From Perkinsus chesapeaki (taxonomy: Eukaryota; Perkinsozoa; Perkinsida; Perkinsidae), in assembly GCA_013115145.1 (NCBI GenBank), contig JAAPAO010000277.1, positions 1-43,918 of the forward strand: DNA of 43,918 nucleotides, given 5' to 3'. A model generated the notes under the pieces. It searched no databases. It saw nothing but the letters and a program-made list of their open reading frames with translations, and had not been told where the DNA came from. Shown in pieces: positions 11,302 to 22,607 of the stretch. The position numbers were made by a program, and so were the translations under genes. Each line of letters begins with the position of its first letter. The first letter of the stretch is position 1.

Positions 11302-12942
11302 TTATGATTCACCGAAATCCTCGATGGCACCCCAAGAGCCGATAACTATCATGGGGATGCACCAGATAAGGACAATGCAAATTGCGATGAACTCAATCTT
11401 ATGTAGTTTAATATACTTCTTTACGGAACCTAAAAGATATAGTGAAACTGATAGTGGTGGTGATAGTGGCAGCTTACCTAGAACGAATTGCTGTATTCGG
11501 ATATAATAGATACAGGGCATCATAGCAACCATGAAGACCATGGTGAAGGAACCCAGAACGTTAATCAAACTTTGAATGTTTGGAACGACTTCGGCGATCA
11601 ATAGTGTGAAGCCAACGCAGCAAAGTCGAGCAATGAACCTTTTAACCTTAGTCTTTAGAGAGACATCGTCAACATCAATGTGGCACCAGTACTCGACCGA
11701 AGAAGCAATGGGCAATAGCATCACAACATAATGAGGAATACTCGAGCATATCACTGCTATCTCGGTCAAGTAGCCCCAGACACCGTGAACAGGTTCATCA
11801 GGGGGAACGATGGAATCCATAATAGGATGAGCTTTCAGTTCATCACCATAACCGTAGTAACCGCAGATGCCAATACCAATGTATCTGAGATTATAGTTAA
11901 AAATACCATACATTGTCTGCTGCTGCTTACACTGTAAGTATAATAAGATATGCCGCCTCGGCTACGCCCTTGAAGTGCGTTGGTTTGGCCATATCTCGAA
12001 CCAAGGTAGCCACGGAATTGGTAACATTGAATGACAGAATACATACACCAAAGTTAGTAGCAATTGTCATAAAATCTGGTGCGAAAATATCGTATTTTGG
12101 CGGGGTAGTTGCGGTAATCTGGAACACAGGAAATGGGGACCATAGCGCTGCTGCTGTTGTTGTTACTTACCCCAGTGATGATGCCGTTGATGGAAACCAC
12201 AGCGAATAAAACAAGAATTGCAACCATACCGCATGTAGCCACATACGACACTTCGTTCATGGTCCTCAGGAACGTGAACGGAATGAATATTCCAGCCCAG
12301 ATTGCAATCCACCCCTTCTGGCCAACAGAAGGGACAAGCTTCTGTAATGTCTCGCCCAATAACACTAGCAATGAGGCGCAAATACCCGACATTGTTATAT
12401 GGACGATTAAGGCAGTTAAGAAGTGACCTGATGCACGACGATGGAGCATTCCTAGGGAGCCTTCAGCCTACCTATTTTGCCGTAACATACTTTTCCTAGA
12501 TCCTCATAAGTATAGACGGGACCCTTCTCTTTTGGGCACAGTGCAATGCCATCATATAGTTTAGTGACATTGAAACCAGCGAAAAGGGCACCAAGGAAAA
12601 GGCAAAGGAAGCCACCAACCCAACCGCACGCTGCGAACACAGTGGGTAACATAACGACACCCATACCTGGTAGAAAAGCCTTCAGTCATTATACGAAGTG
12701 CAACATTCAAGCTTACCAATAGCAGATAGAACCACACTGAAGACACCACGGATATCTGAACACTCTCCATGAGGTTCCTCGTTGTTTTCCTTCCGCACAT
12801 CCGAACGCCCCGAGCTGGCCGGAGACATCACTGCAGTAGTTGTATCATCAATTTGGTGCATCTCGACGTCACCCGAACTTTTCCCGCTTGGACCAACAAC
12901 GGTGTCGTCTGCACGTTGTTTCTTAAAGAAATTCAGAGCCAT
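11302..12942 (-). CDS. AAAP-family amino-acid transporter A, 6 exons
   Basis: Minus-strand exons 12942-12717, 12666-12472, 12427-12171, 12118-11931, 11884-11478 and 11429-11302 join in phase to 466 residues. After a hydrophilic N-terminus of about 55 residues comes the first membrane helix with GMGVVMLPTVFAACGW, the Aa_trans (AAAP/AVT) signature, followed by about ten more hydrophobic segments. PFTFLRTMNEVSYVA, CILSFNVTNSVATLV and GICGYYGYG recur almost unchanged in transporters B and C. Such permeases move amino acids, usually with protons, across plasma or vacuolar membranes; the substrate cannot be told. It lacks the intron that B and C carry in the codons for PHYV. The 48-bp last intron is a multiple of three without stops, so retaining it would add 16 residues. 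Confidence 0.9.
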
Positions 12943-12962
12943 TGCTTTGATCGATAAATGGA

Positions 12963-12986
12963 CTGAAGCCAAAGCGAATCACTTAC
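12963..12986 (-). promoter_or_regulatory. Splice acceptor upstream of transporter A (trans-splice site or 24-nt intron)
   Basis: Upstream of the ATG at 12942 the minus strand has a pyrimidine-rich TTTGGCTTCAG ending at 12963. Dinoflagellates and Perkinsus add a spliced leader to mRNA 5' ends, so this could be the leader acceptor. Alternatively, GTAAGT at 12986 and this AG bound a 24-nt intron, and an upstream ATG at 13002 (MGRQF) is in frame with the rest. Otherwise 12987-13335 shows nothing. Confidence 0.35.
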
Positions 12987-13335
12987 CAAATTGTCGCCCC
13001 ATAATGCTATAATGCAAGTCACATCCCCGTACGCAGTATCATTCCAACACTTCATTCCTTGACAAATATTCACAAGACGGAAAAATACTAGACCGGTATA
13101 GCTGCGCGCTAGGCGGGGGTCAGGAGACTTTTGTGTGCTCTCTGTCTCCCAAAAGATACGTCTTCTGAGCCTCCACCTGTGTGAGCTAGCCCACTAACAA
13201 ACATTACAAGTAACTGAGTCGCCTATTGTGATAGCCCACGGGAAGGTATAGACACCTCGAGCAAAGGGTTTGGCTACCTGCCAATTTTAGTTAAACTATC
13301 ATATACACTGACCTAAATAGCGATAAGAGCCACTG

Positions 13336-13407
13336 TCCGATGTAGTCTAGCTGGTTAGGATTCGTGGCTCTCACCCACGCGACCGGGGTTCGAGTCCCCG
13401 CATCGGA
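13336..13407 (+). tRNA. tRNA-Glu (CTC)
   Basis: A complete 72-nt cloverleaf: acceptor TCCGATG pairs with CATCGGA; the D arm contains AGCTGGTTAGGA; anticodon stem CGTGG/CCACG closes the loop CTCTCAC with anticodon CTC; T arm CCGGG-GTTCGAG-TCCCCG-like. The sequence closely follows eukaryotic tRNA-Glu, with internal A and B boxes intact. It lies alone between transporter A and the channel gene. Confidence 0.95.
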
Positions 13408-13611
13408 ATTTTATATCCCACTGCTATTGTACCCTCGTTATACTTTAGCATGCTATAGTATTTGGTTTAGTATACTGTGAAGTTCACAGTGTGAACCATT
13501 CCTACGAACTAGAATCGAAGCTAAGGTTCAGTTTGGTGAGAAACTCCTCTGCGAGACTCCAGCGAACACATCACATTAGTGAATTATGAAACTCCAGTGT
13601 TGCGAATTTAG

Positions 13612-16226
13612 TCATGTACATGCATTAGCGTTACGAACTTCGGCCAGTCGACGCATGATGGTATCCAGTTTCTCTTCGACACCTTCAATTCCCGCCTTCA
13701 ACTCAACCATTTCTTGGTCACGTCGCTTGTCAAGAGCGTCCTTAGCCGCCTTATTCGTAGTCACAGCTTTGTATATCAACATCACGTCTTGAGCTTGAGG
13801 AGGATGCAACATCTTCAGCAGCATTTGAACAAACTCTGACTGATCAATCACGCCATCACCGGACGAGTCGATGATTTGAAATGCGCAGGATATCACATCC
13901 TGAAACACCTCTGGTCTGTCAGACCATGGCGCGAAGGCGCAAATCAAATCCCACCAGATCAATTCCGAGATTAGCCAGCTTTGATGCTGCCTGCTGATTG
14001 AATTCATCTTCCGTCAGTGTCCCCGATTTGTCAACATCTACGGCATCGAACACCTGAGGAGAACCTTCAAGAAATCAGAATGGAGTAAAACCAGAAAACA
14101 AAGCTAATCAATGATAAAACCAAAAATCTTCAGAAATCAAACCCGAATCCGAAGATGCTTTGGCGTGGAGGACCTCCACGATGCGCTCAGTGAGCATCTT
14201 GTCCTTCTCGTCTGCTGTGGTACCCGACACAATCTCGCAGATCACACCAATAAGGATATTCAGAATCATAAAAGAGCCGACAATCATAAACACTATCAGC
14301 AGGATACCGTAACTAACCAAGGGACAGATCACACAACGATTTCGCACGTGCGCGCTCGTCTACATTATATTTTCTGACAATGTAGCTCGAATCAGCGCAA
14401 ACGTGTCGTCGAAGACCAGGACCTAATAATATACCAACAGAAGGCCAGGAAATAGATGCCTATTGTAGACACCTGCATGAGCGTTAATAAACTCCGTGAT
14501 ATCGTCCCGAACATATCGTCGAAGAAGTCCGGCACGTCATCGACAACTTTACTAAGCCTCTCCTCGCTGGAGTTGGCCCACTGTGTTAGGATTATAGAGA
14601 ATACGTACCTGTTAAAGGTTTCCTTAGGCTCTCTGGAGTTGTCCCCACATGAGTGCCAGGATAATCGCTAATGTGCTGCTGACAGATCGTGCCGCCGCTG
14701 CCATCGATTTAACCATCATACCAAGCTCAGGCACCATACCTAACACCTCATACGGGGTTCCTCGTTCCTGTAAACCAAAGGGAAACTTGGCCATTGGCCC
14801 GGTTTAAACTCCGGTGAAAATGACTCCTCCTGCGGTTCGAACCCACGACCTTCCCTACGAAAGACTCGAGTGATCCTGAGTAGCCTTAAAAGTCGTAGAG
14901 CACTCAGACTTCCCAAAGACTCAGCGTCAATACCAATGAGCAAGAATACCCACACTTCGACGACCATCAAGAGCACCTGAGAGGCATGGGTACCGAAGAT
15001 GTGCATGCGTGCCATACCAAAGCTAAATCGAAGATATTCCACGCTCTTTGAATGGGATCAGTGAAGAACAGGATGAGCCGTTTATAGGCGAATATTCTGA
15101 CCAATATTTCGAATGTGAAGCAAATACAGAATATATTCTCCCCAACCACAAATACGGCTTCCTGAAAGCAAAGCACTTCCATCCGGAACACCCAGGTTCG
15201 AATCCCAGCACCGGTATGGCAGATCCAGGTCTATTGTGGTCCTGGTCAATACCGATCCACACTGCATTCAGAACAATAACCGTGAGAGCCCAATTCTGGA
15301 AGGAGAAAAATAACTTTTTGTTCATCTCGAAATTCTAACCTGAAACCTCGAGTTAATAGCCAAATACGCCAGCCAGGATGTTGGGTTAGCCATGCCCCGA
15401 GATATCATATCCTGTGGCCCCTTTCGCAGGCCCTTCTTTGACGCTAGGGTGTCCTGAACAACGCACCAAGTCATCACGCTAACTTCACGCTCATTATGTA
15501 GGATCGGTTGCAACTGGGAAGCTGCAAGCAAAAGGAAGTTTCTGCGATAAAATAACAGTTAACATCACCGGTATATAATACTACTATGTGCAATTGGTGT
15601 GTAATTTCATGATAACATTTTTCCGGTTTTTACTTTCATGCTTTCACTAACTGATCAAAACGGAACGTTCAGTAGAAATCGCGAAGACGTGATACTAGCC
15701 GTCCAAGTTGAATTCCGGGTGTTGTCCGATAGCATCATCCCGGGTCATGAAGGCGCCGAATGAACCAAACGAGGAACCGACTCGGTGTGTAATACTCGGG
15801 CTTATTCATAAGCTGCCATCTACACTGAAAGTAGGAATTCCCACCCGAACTGAAGAGGCCTGATGCTGCATTAATCTTCGTGGGTCGATGGGATGGAACT
15901 CTCCAACTCGGTTGAAGCTCAACCTCCGTTCATGTCTACACAAGATATTTTCTAGGTCAACTTTTCGCTGTCGCGCGCTACTTCTCTGGTACTTCTAGCG
16001 AATGACTCTTTTTTGGTGAGAACTCGACATCAAGTGTGTTGTCTCTCGGCATGGCCGGCAACGAAATGGTGTCAGCTAAAAGCTGGATGAAGTCAATGTT
16101 TCCGTAACATATCTCACCCAAATCCAACTTGTCGGTGGTAAGAGCATTGGCGCTGGTTGGTTGACCTGGCAGGCTTACTGGAGGCCTGTATTTCTCAACC
16201 GAGTTGAATGAGGCCTCCTCTGCCAT
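13612..16226 (-). CDS. Single-domain voltage-gated cation channel with two EF hands
   Basis: Exons (minus): 16226-15993 (less certain), 15513-15340, 15295-15212, 15161-15018, 14976-14859, 14739-14649, 14608-14473, 14422-14364, 14312-14143, 14064-13955 and 13899-13612, all phase-consistent, giving 535 residues. S1 has NWALTVIVLNAVWIGID, S2 ENIFCICFTFEILVRIFA, S3 VLLMVVEVWVFLLIG, and S4 the charged repeat RLLRLLRITRVFR. S5 reads STLAIILALMYVFSIIL, the pore loop SLLTLMQVLVFDDTFALIR, and S6 ILLIVFMIVGSFMILNILIG. Two canonical EF-hand loops follow (DVDKSGTLTEDE and DSSGDGVIDQSE), then a coiled coil. It resembles one repeat of a Cav-type channel, a layout known in protists; a tetramer gated by voltage and tuned by calcium is inferred. 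The usual pore Trp is replaced in VFDDTF. The joining of the first exon across a 479-bp intron rests on phase alone. Confidence 0.85.
14740..14858 (-). other. Channel intron with a Pol III B-box-like motif
   Basis: The 119-bp intron between the S4 exon and the S4-S5 exon contains GTGGGTTCGAACC on the minus strand, matching the B-box consensus GWTCRANNC. No matching A box or cloverleaf was found. The intron is more than twice the usual length here, as expected if a small tRNA-derived element inserted. Confidence 0.4.
15162..15211 (+). other. Channel intron with a B-box-like motif
   Basis: This 50-bp intron between the S1 and S2 exons carries GGTTCGAATCCC on the strand opposite to the gene. 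Its sense strand shares GCTGGGATTCGAAC with the casein kinase intron at 9268-9357, in the same orientation relative to the host gene. Confidence 0.4.
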
Positions 16227-16608
16227 ATTTAGCGCTCCTTTATACGTCTATTGAACACTGAACCAAAGACCAGAGAATAGTGTTCGCTACAATGGCAAGC
16301 AGATGCCTACACAAGAGGCTGTTTAAGTTTAGCTTGTTGAGAATGGGCAGCATTGTGTCGATTGGTAAGTCGGGATTACTAGATCTCACGTTAGGGTACA
16401 CGAATTGAAGCGTCTCTTCGAAGAAGCGAAATTTTACTTAGGCATGGGGCTGTTGCAACTCAGCGCGTTTCACAATGCACGCATGCGTTAAATCCCTGAG
16501 CGCTCGCCCTGTCGTCTCGATGAGCGAAGATTTCTGAGAGTATAAGTTAACAGTACAACTTTTCTGCTATACGACAGACAACGACGAGTGGTGTATACTA
16601 CAGCCTCG

Positions 16609-18670
16609 ATGTTCTTGACCTATAATGAATCTTTACACGAACTGAAGAAGAGGAAGCCGAGAAAGATAGAAATCGAAATCCTGTCGAAGTGAGTTACCGT
16701 AGAGTAGTACTGTATATTCTACTGCACGCACGTGCTAAAATGACACAAAAACGAACAAGCATGGCTCTCTTAGGAAGGGAACCGTTAAATGTATTTCCAG
16801 TCATGGCGAGGCTTTCGCTTACTGGAGGTCAGCCACGGCGCAATCAGCGCTAAAGCTCAGGCAAATCAGAAAGCGCCTTATCGAGCTCGTGGCCATACCA
16901 AGGTGAGATGTGATGCGAACGAGAACTCATCGTGAACAAAATGCCTCGCTGCGACGTGAACTCGTCGAGGTGTTTCAGACTGGGTCGATTGCTGCGACAA
17001 ACCTTTGCAGTATGGAGTGCACAAACTCGGTTTGTGGATACTATCGAGCCGTGGCTAGCTGCTAGTGTGCAGCGCGATATGATAACCGTCCCATTTGAGA
17101 TGTGGAAATGGTACCACACTAACTGGGAGGAACCACATGAAGCCCCTGTGTCAGGCACGTCCGGTCAAAACGGCAACTTAAAGAACGAATGCACAGCTCC
17201 TACGAACTTCATCTAACGCGTCTTCAATCAAGGCATTCATTAAGCGTTTCCTAACATACCGCGGAAACGCTTTACTTTTTCAGAGTATTTGGAGCTATTC
17301 GTCATTATCAGATGCGTATGAGGCATGGTCGGGCCCTGCGACGATGGATCGAAAGACAGACTCTATGCGAGGTGGTGAACAGATCCTAAATACAAGTTAG
17401 TCTCGTTCCTCCACAGATAGTAATTCGTTGGCGATACCATGGAGATCTTGCCAAGACTGCCCTTGCATTTCACTGCCGCAAGCGTGGCGTGCTTCGCCAT
17501 CGCCTTTTTGGCGCATGGAGGTCTCGTAGCGCTCTCATCCGTGCTGGTCACGTTCTGCGCTCCACGCTATCCTCCAATTTGTGTTCCCTCGCCTTGAGAA
17601 AATGGAAACTTGCTTCTCAAGCTACACACAGGAAGCGCAGCTTGGCCCGAGCCTTTAGTCGGTTTCGGCGAGGCTTGACACTCTGGGTGAAAGAAAAAGA
17701 GATAGCACATCACATCATCACGCATACTGCACGAGTTAAAGTAGAGCGACAATTCACGGAATGGCAAATCCTATCAAAAACATTGCAGAGAGCAGAAGAC
17801 ACGCTCATCCAGTCTCGTATAAAGAAGCATTGGCGTCAGTGGTACCGCCAATGGCGCCGGGGGAGCACCCGCCGTTGGCTTGTACTGTGGTCGTATGCCG
17901 CGCAGAAAGTGCGGGACCAACAGACAAAGCTCGCGTTACTGAACTCTGCATGGTTAAAGTTCACGCGACTGAGAACTAGACGTTGCCTAGGCATAAGTGT
18001 CGAAGCCTGGAAGGAGGCAACCGAAACAACGCGGGTATATATCGCGGCGGTCCGGAGCCGGCGGTTACAGAATCACTTCGTGGTCTGGTATGGTATGCTG
18101 TGGGTGAGTCGAGCGGAAAGGCTCTCCCGTTACAGACGACTGGCCGTTCAATTGAGCGAGACTTTCACTCGATGGGGCAGAATTGCACGGAGCGGAGTTG
18201 AAATCAAGCGAATCTCATGGGCTCGACCTACAGAACGGAAGCGTGTTCTCGAAGCATGGTGCAGACTCTATCGAGCAGCACACTTAAACAAGAAAACTAC
18301 AATGGCCAAGTACTTCAAAGTCTTGCGACAGCGGCATCGGAAAAGGATACAAGCCAAACTGAGAGTTCAGCGTACCCTCAACGAAGTTAGAGCAATCTTA
18401 CTAAAAAAACTCTGGGAAGCGATTCGAGAGGCTTTGACAATGCGGCGAATTGTGCTAAGAAAGGCATTCAAACTGTATAGAAGAAAGGTGTCCACCAGAG
18501 GGCTTACCCGGGCGAGGCGTTCGATTATCGAAAAGATGATAACGAGAAAATGTTTCATAAGTATGAGGCGACTTTTGGTGTCTCTTCTGAGTGCTCGGCT
18601 ACGAATTACACAAAGTGAGCGCTGGCCGAGGCAGAGGGAACGACAACTGGCAACCTCTTCATCTTTTTAG
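16609..18670 (+). CDS. Sfi1-like centrin-binding repeat protein, 5 exons
   Basis: Exons 16609-16688, 16774-16902, 16979-17158, 17284-17371 and 17417-18670 join in phase to 576 residues. The protein is very rich in Arg, Trp and Leu and carries a long run of units of the form L-L-x3-F-x2-W or A-x2-x-W spaced by 20-35 residues: LLRQTFAVWSAQ, ALRRWIERQ, RLFGAWRSR, ALRKWKLA, VERQFTEWQ, IKKHWRQWYRQW, LNSAWLKF, LQNHFVVWYG, LSETFTRWGRIA, VLEAWCRLY. This is the pattern of Sfi1, an alpha-helical rod that binds centrin at each repeat in centrosomes, basal bodies and contractile fibres. Assignment rests on the repeat pattern; no other family explains it well. Basic composition and lack of membrane segments agree. 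The acceptor of exon 3 could also be at 16969 without changing phase. The last 65 bases overlap the convergent gene at 18606-18968. Confidence 0.72.
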
Positions 18671-18968
18671 GCTCCTTTAATCGATGGTCAACATATACAT
18701 TGCTCATTAAGTTCCGCCGTAGTGTCGGAAAGTCAATAATGGTATGCTGCTTCTTCCGTTGGCGGCGAAAAGTGAGATTCCAGTTAGATTTTATCTGTTC
18801 GTAGAGCTTTAGTAGGTCGATAACTCCTTCCTTTTGCAACGTAATGTTGGCACTATCATTTTTTGGCGCCTCCGAAGCAAATGGGTCAAGTGGAGGGAAG
18901 TTCTACAATTTAGAAGGTGAATGATTACTTCTATGTTTACCATGAACGGTGTTTACTCTAGACTTCAT
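18606..18968 (-). CDS. Small hypothetical protein, 2 exons
   Basis: A 12-nt first exon (18968-18957, MKSR) joins in phase through a 54-bp intron (18956-18903) to 18902-18606, giving 102 residues. The protein reads NFPPLDPFASEAP at the start and then a basic helical stretch with LLKLYEQIKSNW and FPTLRRNLMSNVY. No family recognised. The last 65 bases overlap the end of the Sfi1-like gene tail to tail, so one of the two 3' ends may be wrong. The helical stretch looks coding; the tiny first exon is uncertain. Confidence 0.42.
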
Positions 18969-20627
18969 GGTCAAGCACCTCTTCCGCTTCTGGGAGATGT
19001 ACCCTACCCATTGAATAATCCTCGAAGCAGCATCAGACGAGTGCATTGGTCGTGATGTGTCTGAATACTCTGTGGTGTTTGTTTACAGTGTGACAGTTGA
19101 AAGTGCTATTATCAATTCGGCTTGAGATATCGATACACCGGAGGTCCTCCATAGCTGTATAGCTGAGGCATCGAGTCATGTCCTCAAACACAGAGGACAC
19201 CGAATTTGTGGGGATGTTTTCTACACAATGGCGCTTGACAGCGAATATCGCTACGCGGCTCCTGAAACGGAGTGTTCCAGCCAGAAACTTCCAGGCCGAA
19301 TCATATGTGCCTCATATTGTGAGACCTTCATGTCGCGAATGAGAATCGCTCACGGTTGGAGCCTTAGCCTCTCCAATTTGGGTTCCAGACCTGAATGCTG
19401 TCGGGCCATGGGGATATCCCGGCAGGACCTCCCTCATGGCCCGACTCCTCTACGTTATACCGAACTGTGACGCGCTCGGACGCTGTACGCGGCTCACTGC
19501 GAGGTTCGCTTGCTAGGTTGGTTGCCACGCGACCTTTTTTCTCAGCCCTCTGCAAGGCTTGCTTCCTTTATGCGCGCATTGTTACTCGCCTCCGACCTTG
19601 AGCGGCTCCCTATACGGCACGTAGCTCTGTCGCTTGTGAGTGTCCGACCCCTTATAGAGGTCCTCTATCGCCGGCTTTCCAGCAAGTTTCGCTTTAGCTT
19701 GTAGGTCAGTTGCGGCTCAACTGCTGAGCACTGCCTAGTGGGCTCCGCCGCCGCTCCCAGGGCCGCTTACATCGCTGTTCACAATTTGTCGGATACGTCC
19801 CATAGAATGGATAGTCTAACAGAGTGTTGGATTATAGTTTGGATTATAATGGATAGCTAAAAGACGCTGGGTGCCGAGTAAAAGACGAGTAGACCGGATA
19901 GGCAGCATGGCCGTGTCAGTCGTAATCAAACACCTACTTAAATATGCTATTCAGGCCTAGCGCGTGGCGGTCGTCACGCGAACTCTGTCCCCGTTTAGGA
20001 GACAACCCCGCTCAGCCATGATGAATACCTCTGCAACAGGCGAACCTGTGGGCGGAGTCGTGATCGAGACGCCGATTGACAGCAAGGGATCTACAGACTC
20101 GTATCTACATGTGATCGAATGGAATCGACTTACATACAATATAACCATTCTCAGCTACCTACACTGACTAAGTTATACTGAAATCCTAGCACAGCTAATC
20201 TCAAAGTAGCGCACATAGAGTGACATAGCCTATGCTAATAAATAGACATTATCCACTTCCTTACACCTACCACAAACCTTAGCTACTTAGCTACACTGCA
20301 CGTCAAATATCATAAGCGAGTATTACAAACTGCTAGGCGACTTTCATTTGGATTCCACTCCTTCCCATTATTTAGACAATCTAATTGGGAATTCCGCTTC
20401 CTCTTCTGACGGCGCTGGTCAGCGCCACCTCTGTCCCGGATGGGGGGAGCCAAGAAGCGAACTCGTCGACGTTCCAGCCGTGCTATCCGTCAGCCATTCC
20501 AGATTATTACAAGCTGTAGTTACTATAATATGGTGTGAGTGATCTGGCGTATTGGCGTTGGCCGACTTGCTTGATCAACCCAGTAGCAAAGCTTTTGTAT
20601 GTATTCAGTGAAAGGTTTTACAACCAA
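18969..20627. other. Intergenic, no clear gene
   Basis: No supported gene in 1.6 kb. It holds a perfect 11-bp inverted repeat (19400-19445) and, on the minus strand near 19970-20110, a frame resembling a piece of an inositol monophosphatase-type protein (see findings). Other frames look random. Confidence 0.5.
19400..19445. repeat. Perfect 11-bp inverted repeat, 24-bp loop
   Basis: GTCGGGCCATG at 19400-19410 is the exact reverse complement of CATGGCCCGAC at 19435-19445. The GC-rich arms would form a stable hairpin in RNA or DNA. No poly-U tract or gene end is adjacent, so its role is unknown. Confidence 0.75.
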
Positions 20628-21673
20628 ATGCACACCCTTATAGGTAGCCTATTCTTTGCGGTTATCTTTGTTGTTGTCTATACCCAAGGAGATAGTAATC
20701 TTGGTTACGATGGTAGCGGCGTATATGATCACAAAACGCGCCATCTGCAGAATAACGACGTAGACTATCGTTATTATAGGGCAGGTGACACGATGACTGG
20801 CGGATTTCTGAATGTATGTAAGAAAGCTGATATAACATGCTTCGTGGCCGTGGACAGTGAGTTCGAAAGTAAGTTTTGGCAAAGTAGGTGATTGCTGACT
20901 TATTCACCCCAAGCAGGCTATTTTCGCAAATGTATCCTCTTCTTTCGTGTCCAGACGGTTATCGGGTTTATTTCGACTGAGATTCCGAACCCAGATATTG
21001 AACCCGAGGTGGAGAAGTTGAATCAGAGGTTGAATCAAGGACAAATTGTAAGACTAGCATAGATAGTTTATGCCTTGCCTGTTCACTGTCATGCGACAAT
21101 TGTTCTTATATCAGACCACCTGCAAAGAAAAACGACATGATTGGCTATATCGATAGAGTAAGCTCTTTCTGCGCTTTGGCTTTGAGGTTTTTTCTTTTCC
21201 TTTATATTCTCTACAGAGAGGTAACTTGTCCCATGCTAAGCTAGTAACGCGAGCAGAGTTAGCAAGCTAATTGCTAACCCGCCTTGTCGCAATCCCATTA
21301 CGTCATTTCTAAATATTCTCAGGTAGAGGTTGACGTAAAGTGGTGGCGTAAAGGAATAGCAACCAATCTCGTGAACAAAAGACTTGATGATGTAAGGTAC
21401 AATAGTTTTGATATATCATCTAGTTCCCAGGCTTGTAATCTGGGTGAGTCATCTGTTATATCTGTCTTCTTTAGATTCGCAAGACGATGCGTAAGGTTGT
21501 TGCTGTGTATCTTGATGTGAGAGTGGCCAACAAGGGCGCTATCGACCTTTATACGAAAACTGGGTTTGATGTGGTTACTAGTAAGCTATAGTGTATAGCC
21601 TTTACCCAGTTAATTGACATCACGCTCTTCAGAGGATGCGGTCTGGATGGCGATGGTACGTTACCTTCTATAA
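20628..21673 (+). CDS. GNAT-family acetyltransferase with signal peptide, copy 1
   Basis: Exons 20628-20868, 20917-21047, 21128-21157, 21323-21391, 21475-21580 and 21633-21673 join in phase to 205 residues. The first 20 residues (LIGSLFFAVIFVVVYTQG) form a typical signal peptide. The GNAT core follows: CFVAVD, TVIGFISTEIP, IGYID, motif A as KWWRKGIATNLVNKRL (the acetyl-CoA pyrophosphate loop, R/Q-x-x-G-x-A), and motif B as YLDVRVANKGAIDLYTKTGF. Exons 4 and 5 have exactly the lengths (69 and 106 nt) of those in copy 2. Exons 2 and 3 use less obvious acceptors: a stronger AG at 20954 is out of phase, and exon 2 as modelled adds about 12 residues absent in copy 2. This copy may therefore be mis-modelled or slightly damaged. 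Confidence 0.72.
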
Positions 21674-22607
21674 GCGAGCCTTCCGCTCACGCTTCTAACC
21701 TAGTTCTAATGGGCTCCTTCTCTTCGAATACTTCATCTCTTCTATTCGACATCTCAATATCAAATGGAAGAGCAGTGTTGATTCGCCGCACGCGGCTGGG
21801 AACGGCGTCGGTCTCGTAAGGGTTGGAACTCCGGGTCACCCACGGCTGGCTGAGGCAGGGTCTTTAGCACACCTGGTGCATTGAACTAAACGTAACTCAT
21901 GCTGATTATATACCATTTTACAATAGGGAGTGGTACATCAGAAACATAGCGATGTCAAAAGGTCGTCCACTCTCGTATGAGGAGCCATTTATGCTAGTTT
22001 AAGAGGTTACTTAATGCCCCCAGTGTTTTACGAAAACCGCGGGGTGCTCCTCTCGCACAACTTGTGCGGCACTCTCTTTAAACTCCCATTGGCAACCCTC
22101 GACGAGCTTCGTCTACATTACACATTAGACGGTTGAATCAAACTGTCATTTGGGCTCTAATGCCTATGCCAAGAAGGGGGAGACCGAACAGGAACAGTGG
22201 AAGCAGGGCAGTAAAGGAGACATGCTCTTAGCACCAGGTGTCGCCGTGACCGACTCGCTGATCAACCTCTGTCCCAGAGCTTCCGGGGCCCTGAAGAAGA
22301 GTGTTTAGGCAATTGTGGCCCAAAAAGCATTCCTCGTCAATTTTGTAGGCAGTAGCCTAGATACGTAATACCACGACGTAACTATTTTACACATTATTAG
22401 TGTGATATGTGAAAAAATAAAAAGTGGGCATGGGTGCATGGAGGAGTCTTCCTCGGGCCGCTGGAGCAGAGTTAGAAAGCTGCAGCATAATTGACCCTCT
22501 AAACCGTTGCTCATTTGCTAAACTACTGGTAACTTAAGGCTCTCTAGTGATCCGCCAGATATTTTACACGTTATCCGTGTCAGCCTTCTCCATCGAGTTA
22601 CAGAAAA
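21674..22607. other. Spacer between the two GNAT genes
   Basis: No open frame with support. About 930 bp between the stop of GNAT copy 1 and the start of copy 2, with no recognisable third copy. Confidence 0.5.

Noticed and set aside
14601-14648. Apparent frameshift between S5 and the pore of the channel, suggesting a pseudogene
   Set aside because: A 40-nt GT-AG intron (14609-14648) restores the frame and completes S5 as LALMYVFSIIL, so the gene looks intact.
17761-18201. 72-codon frames inside the Sfi1-like gene
   Set aside because: Other-frame shadows of a long Arg-rich exon.
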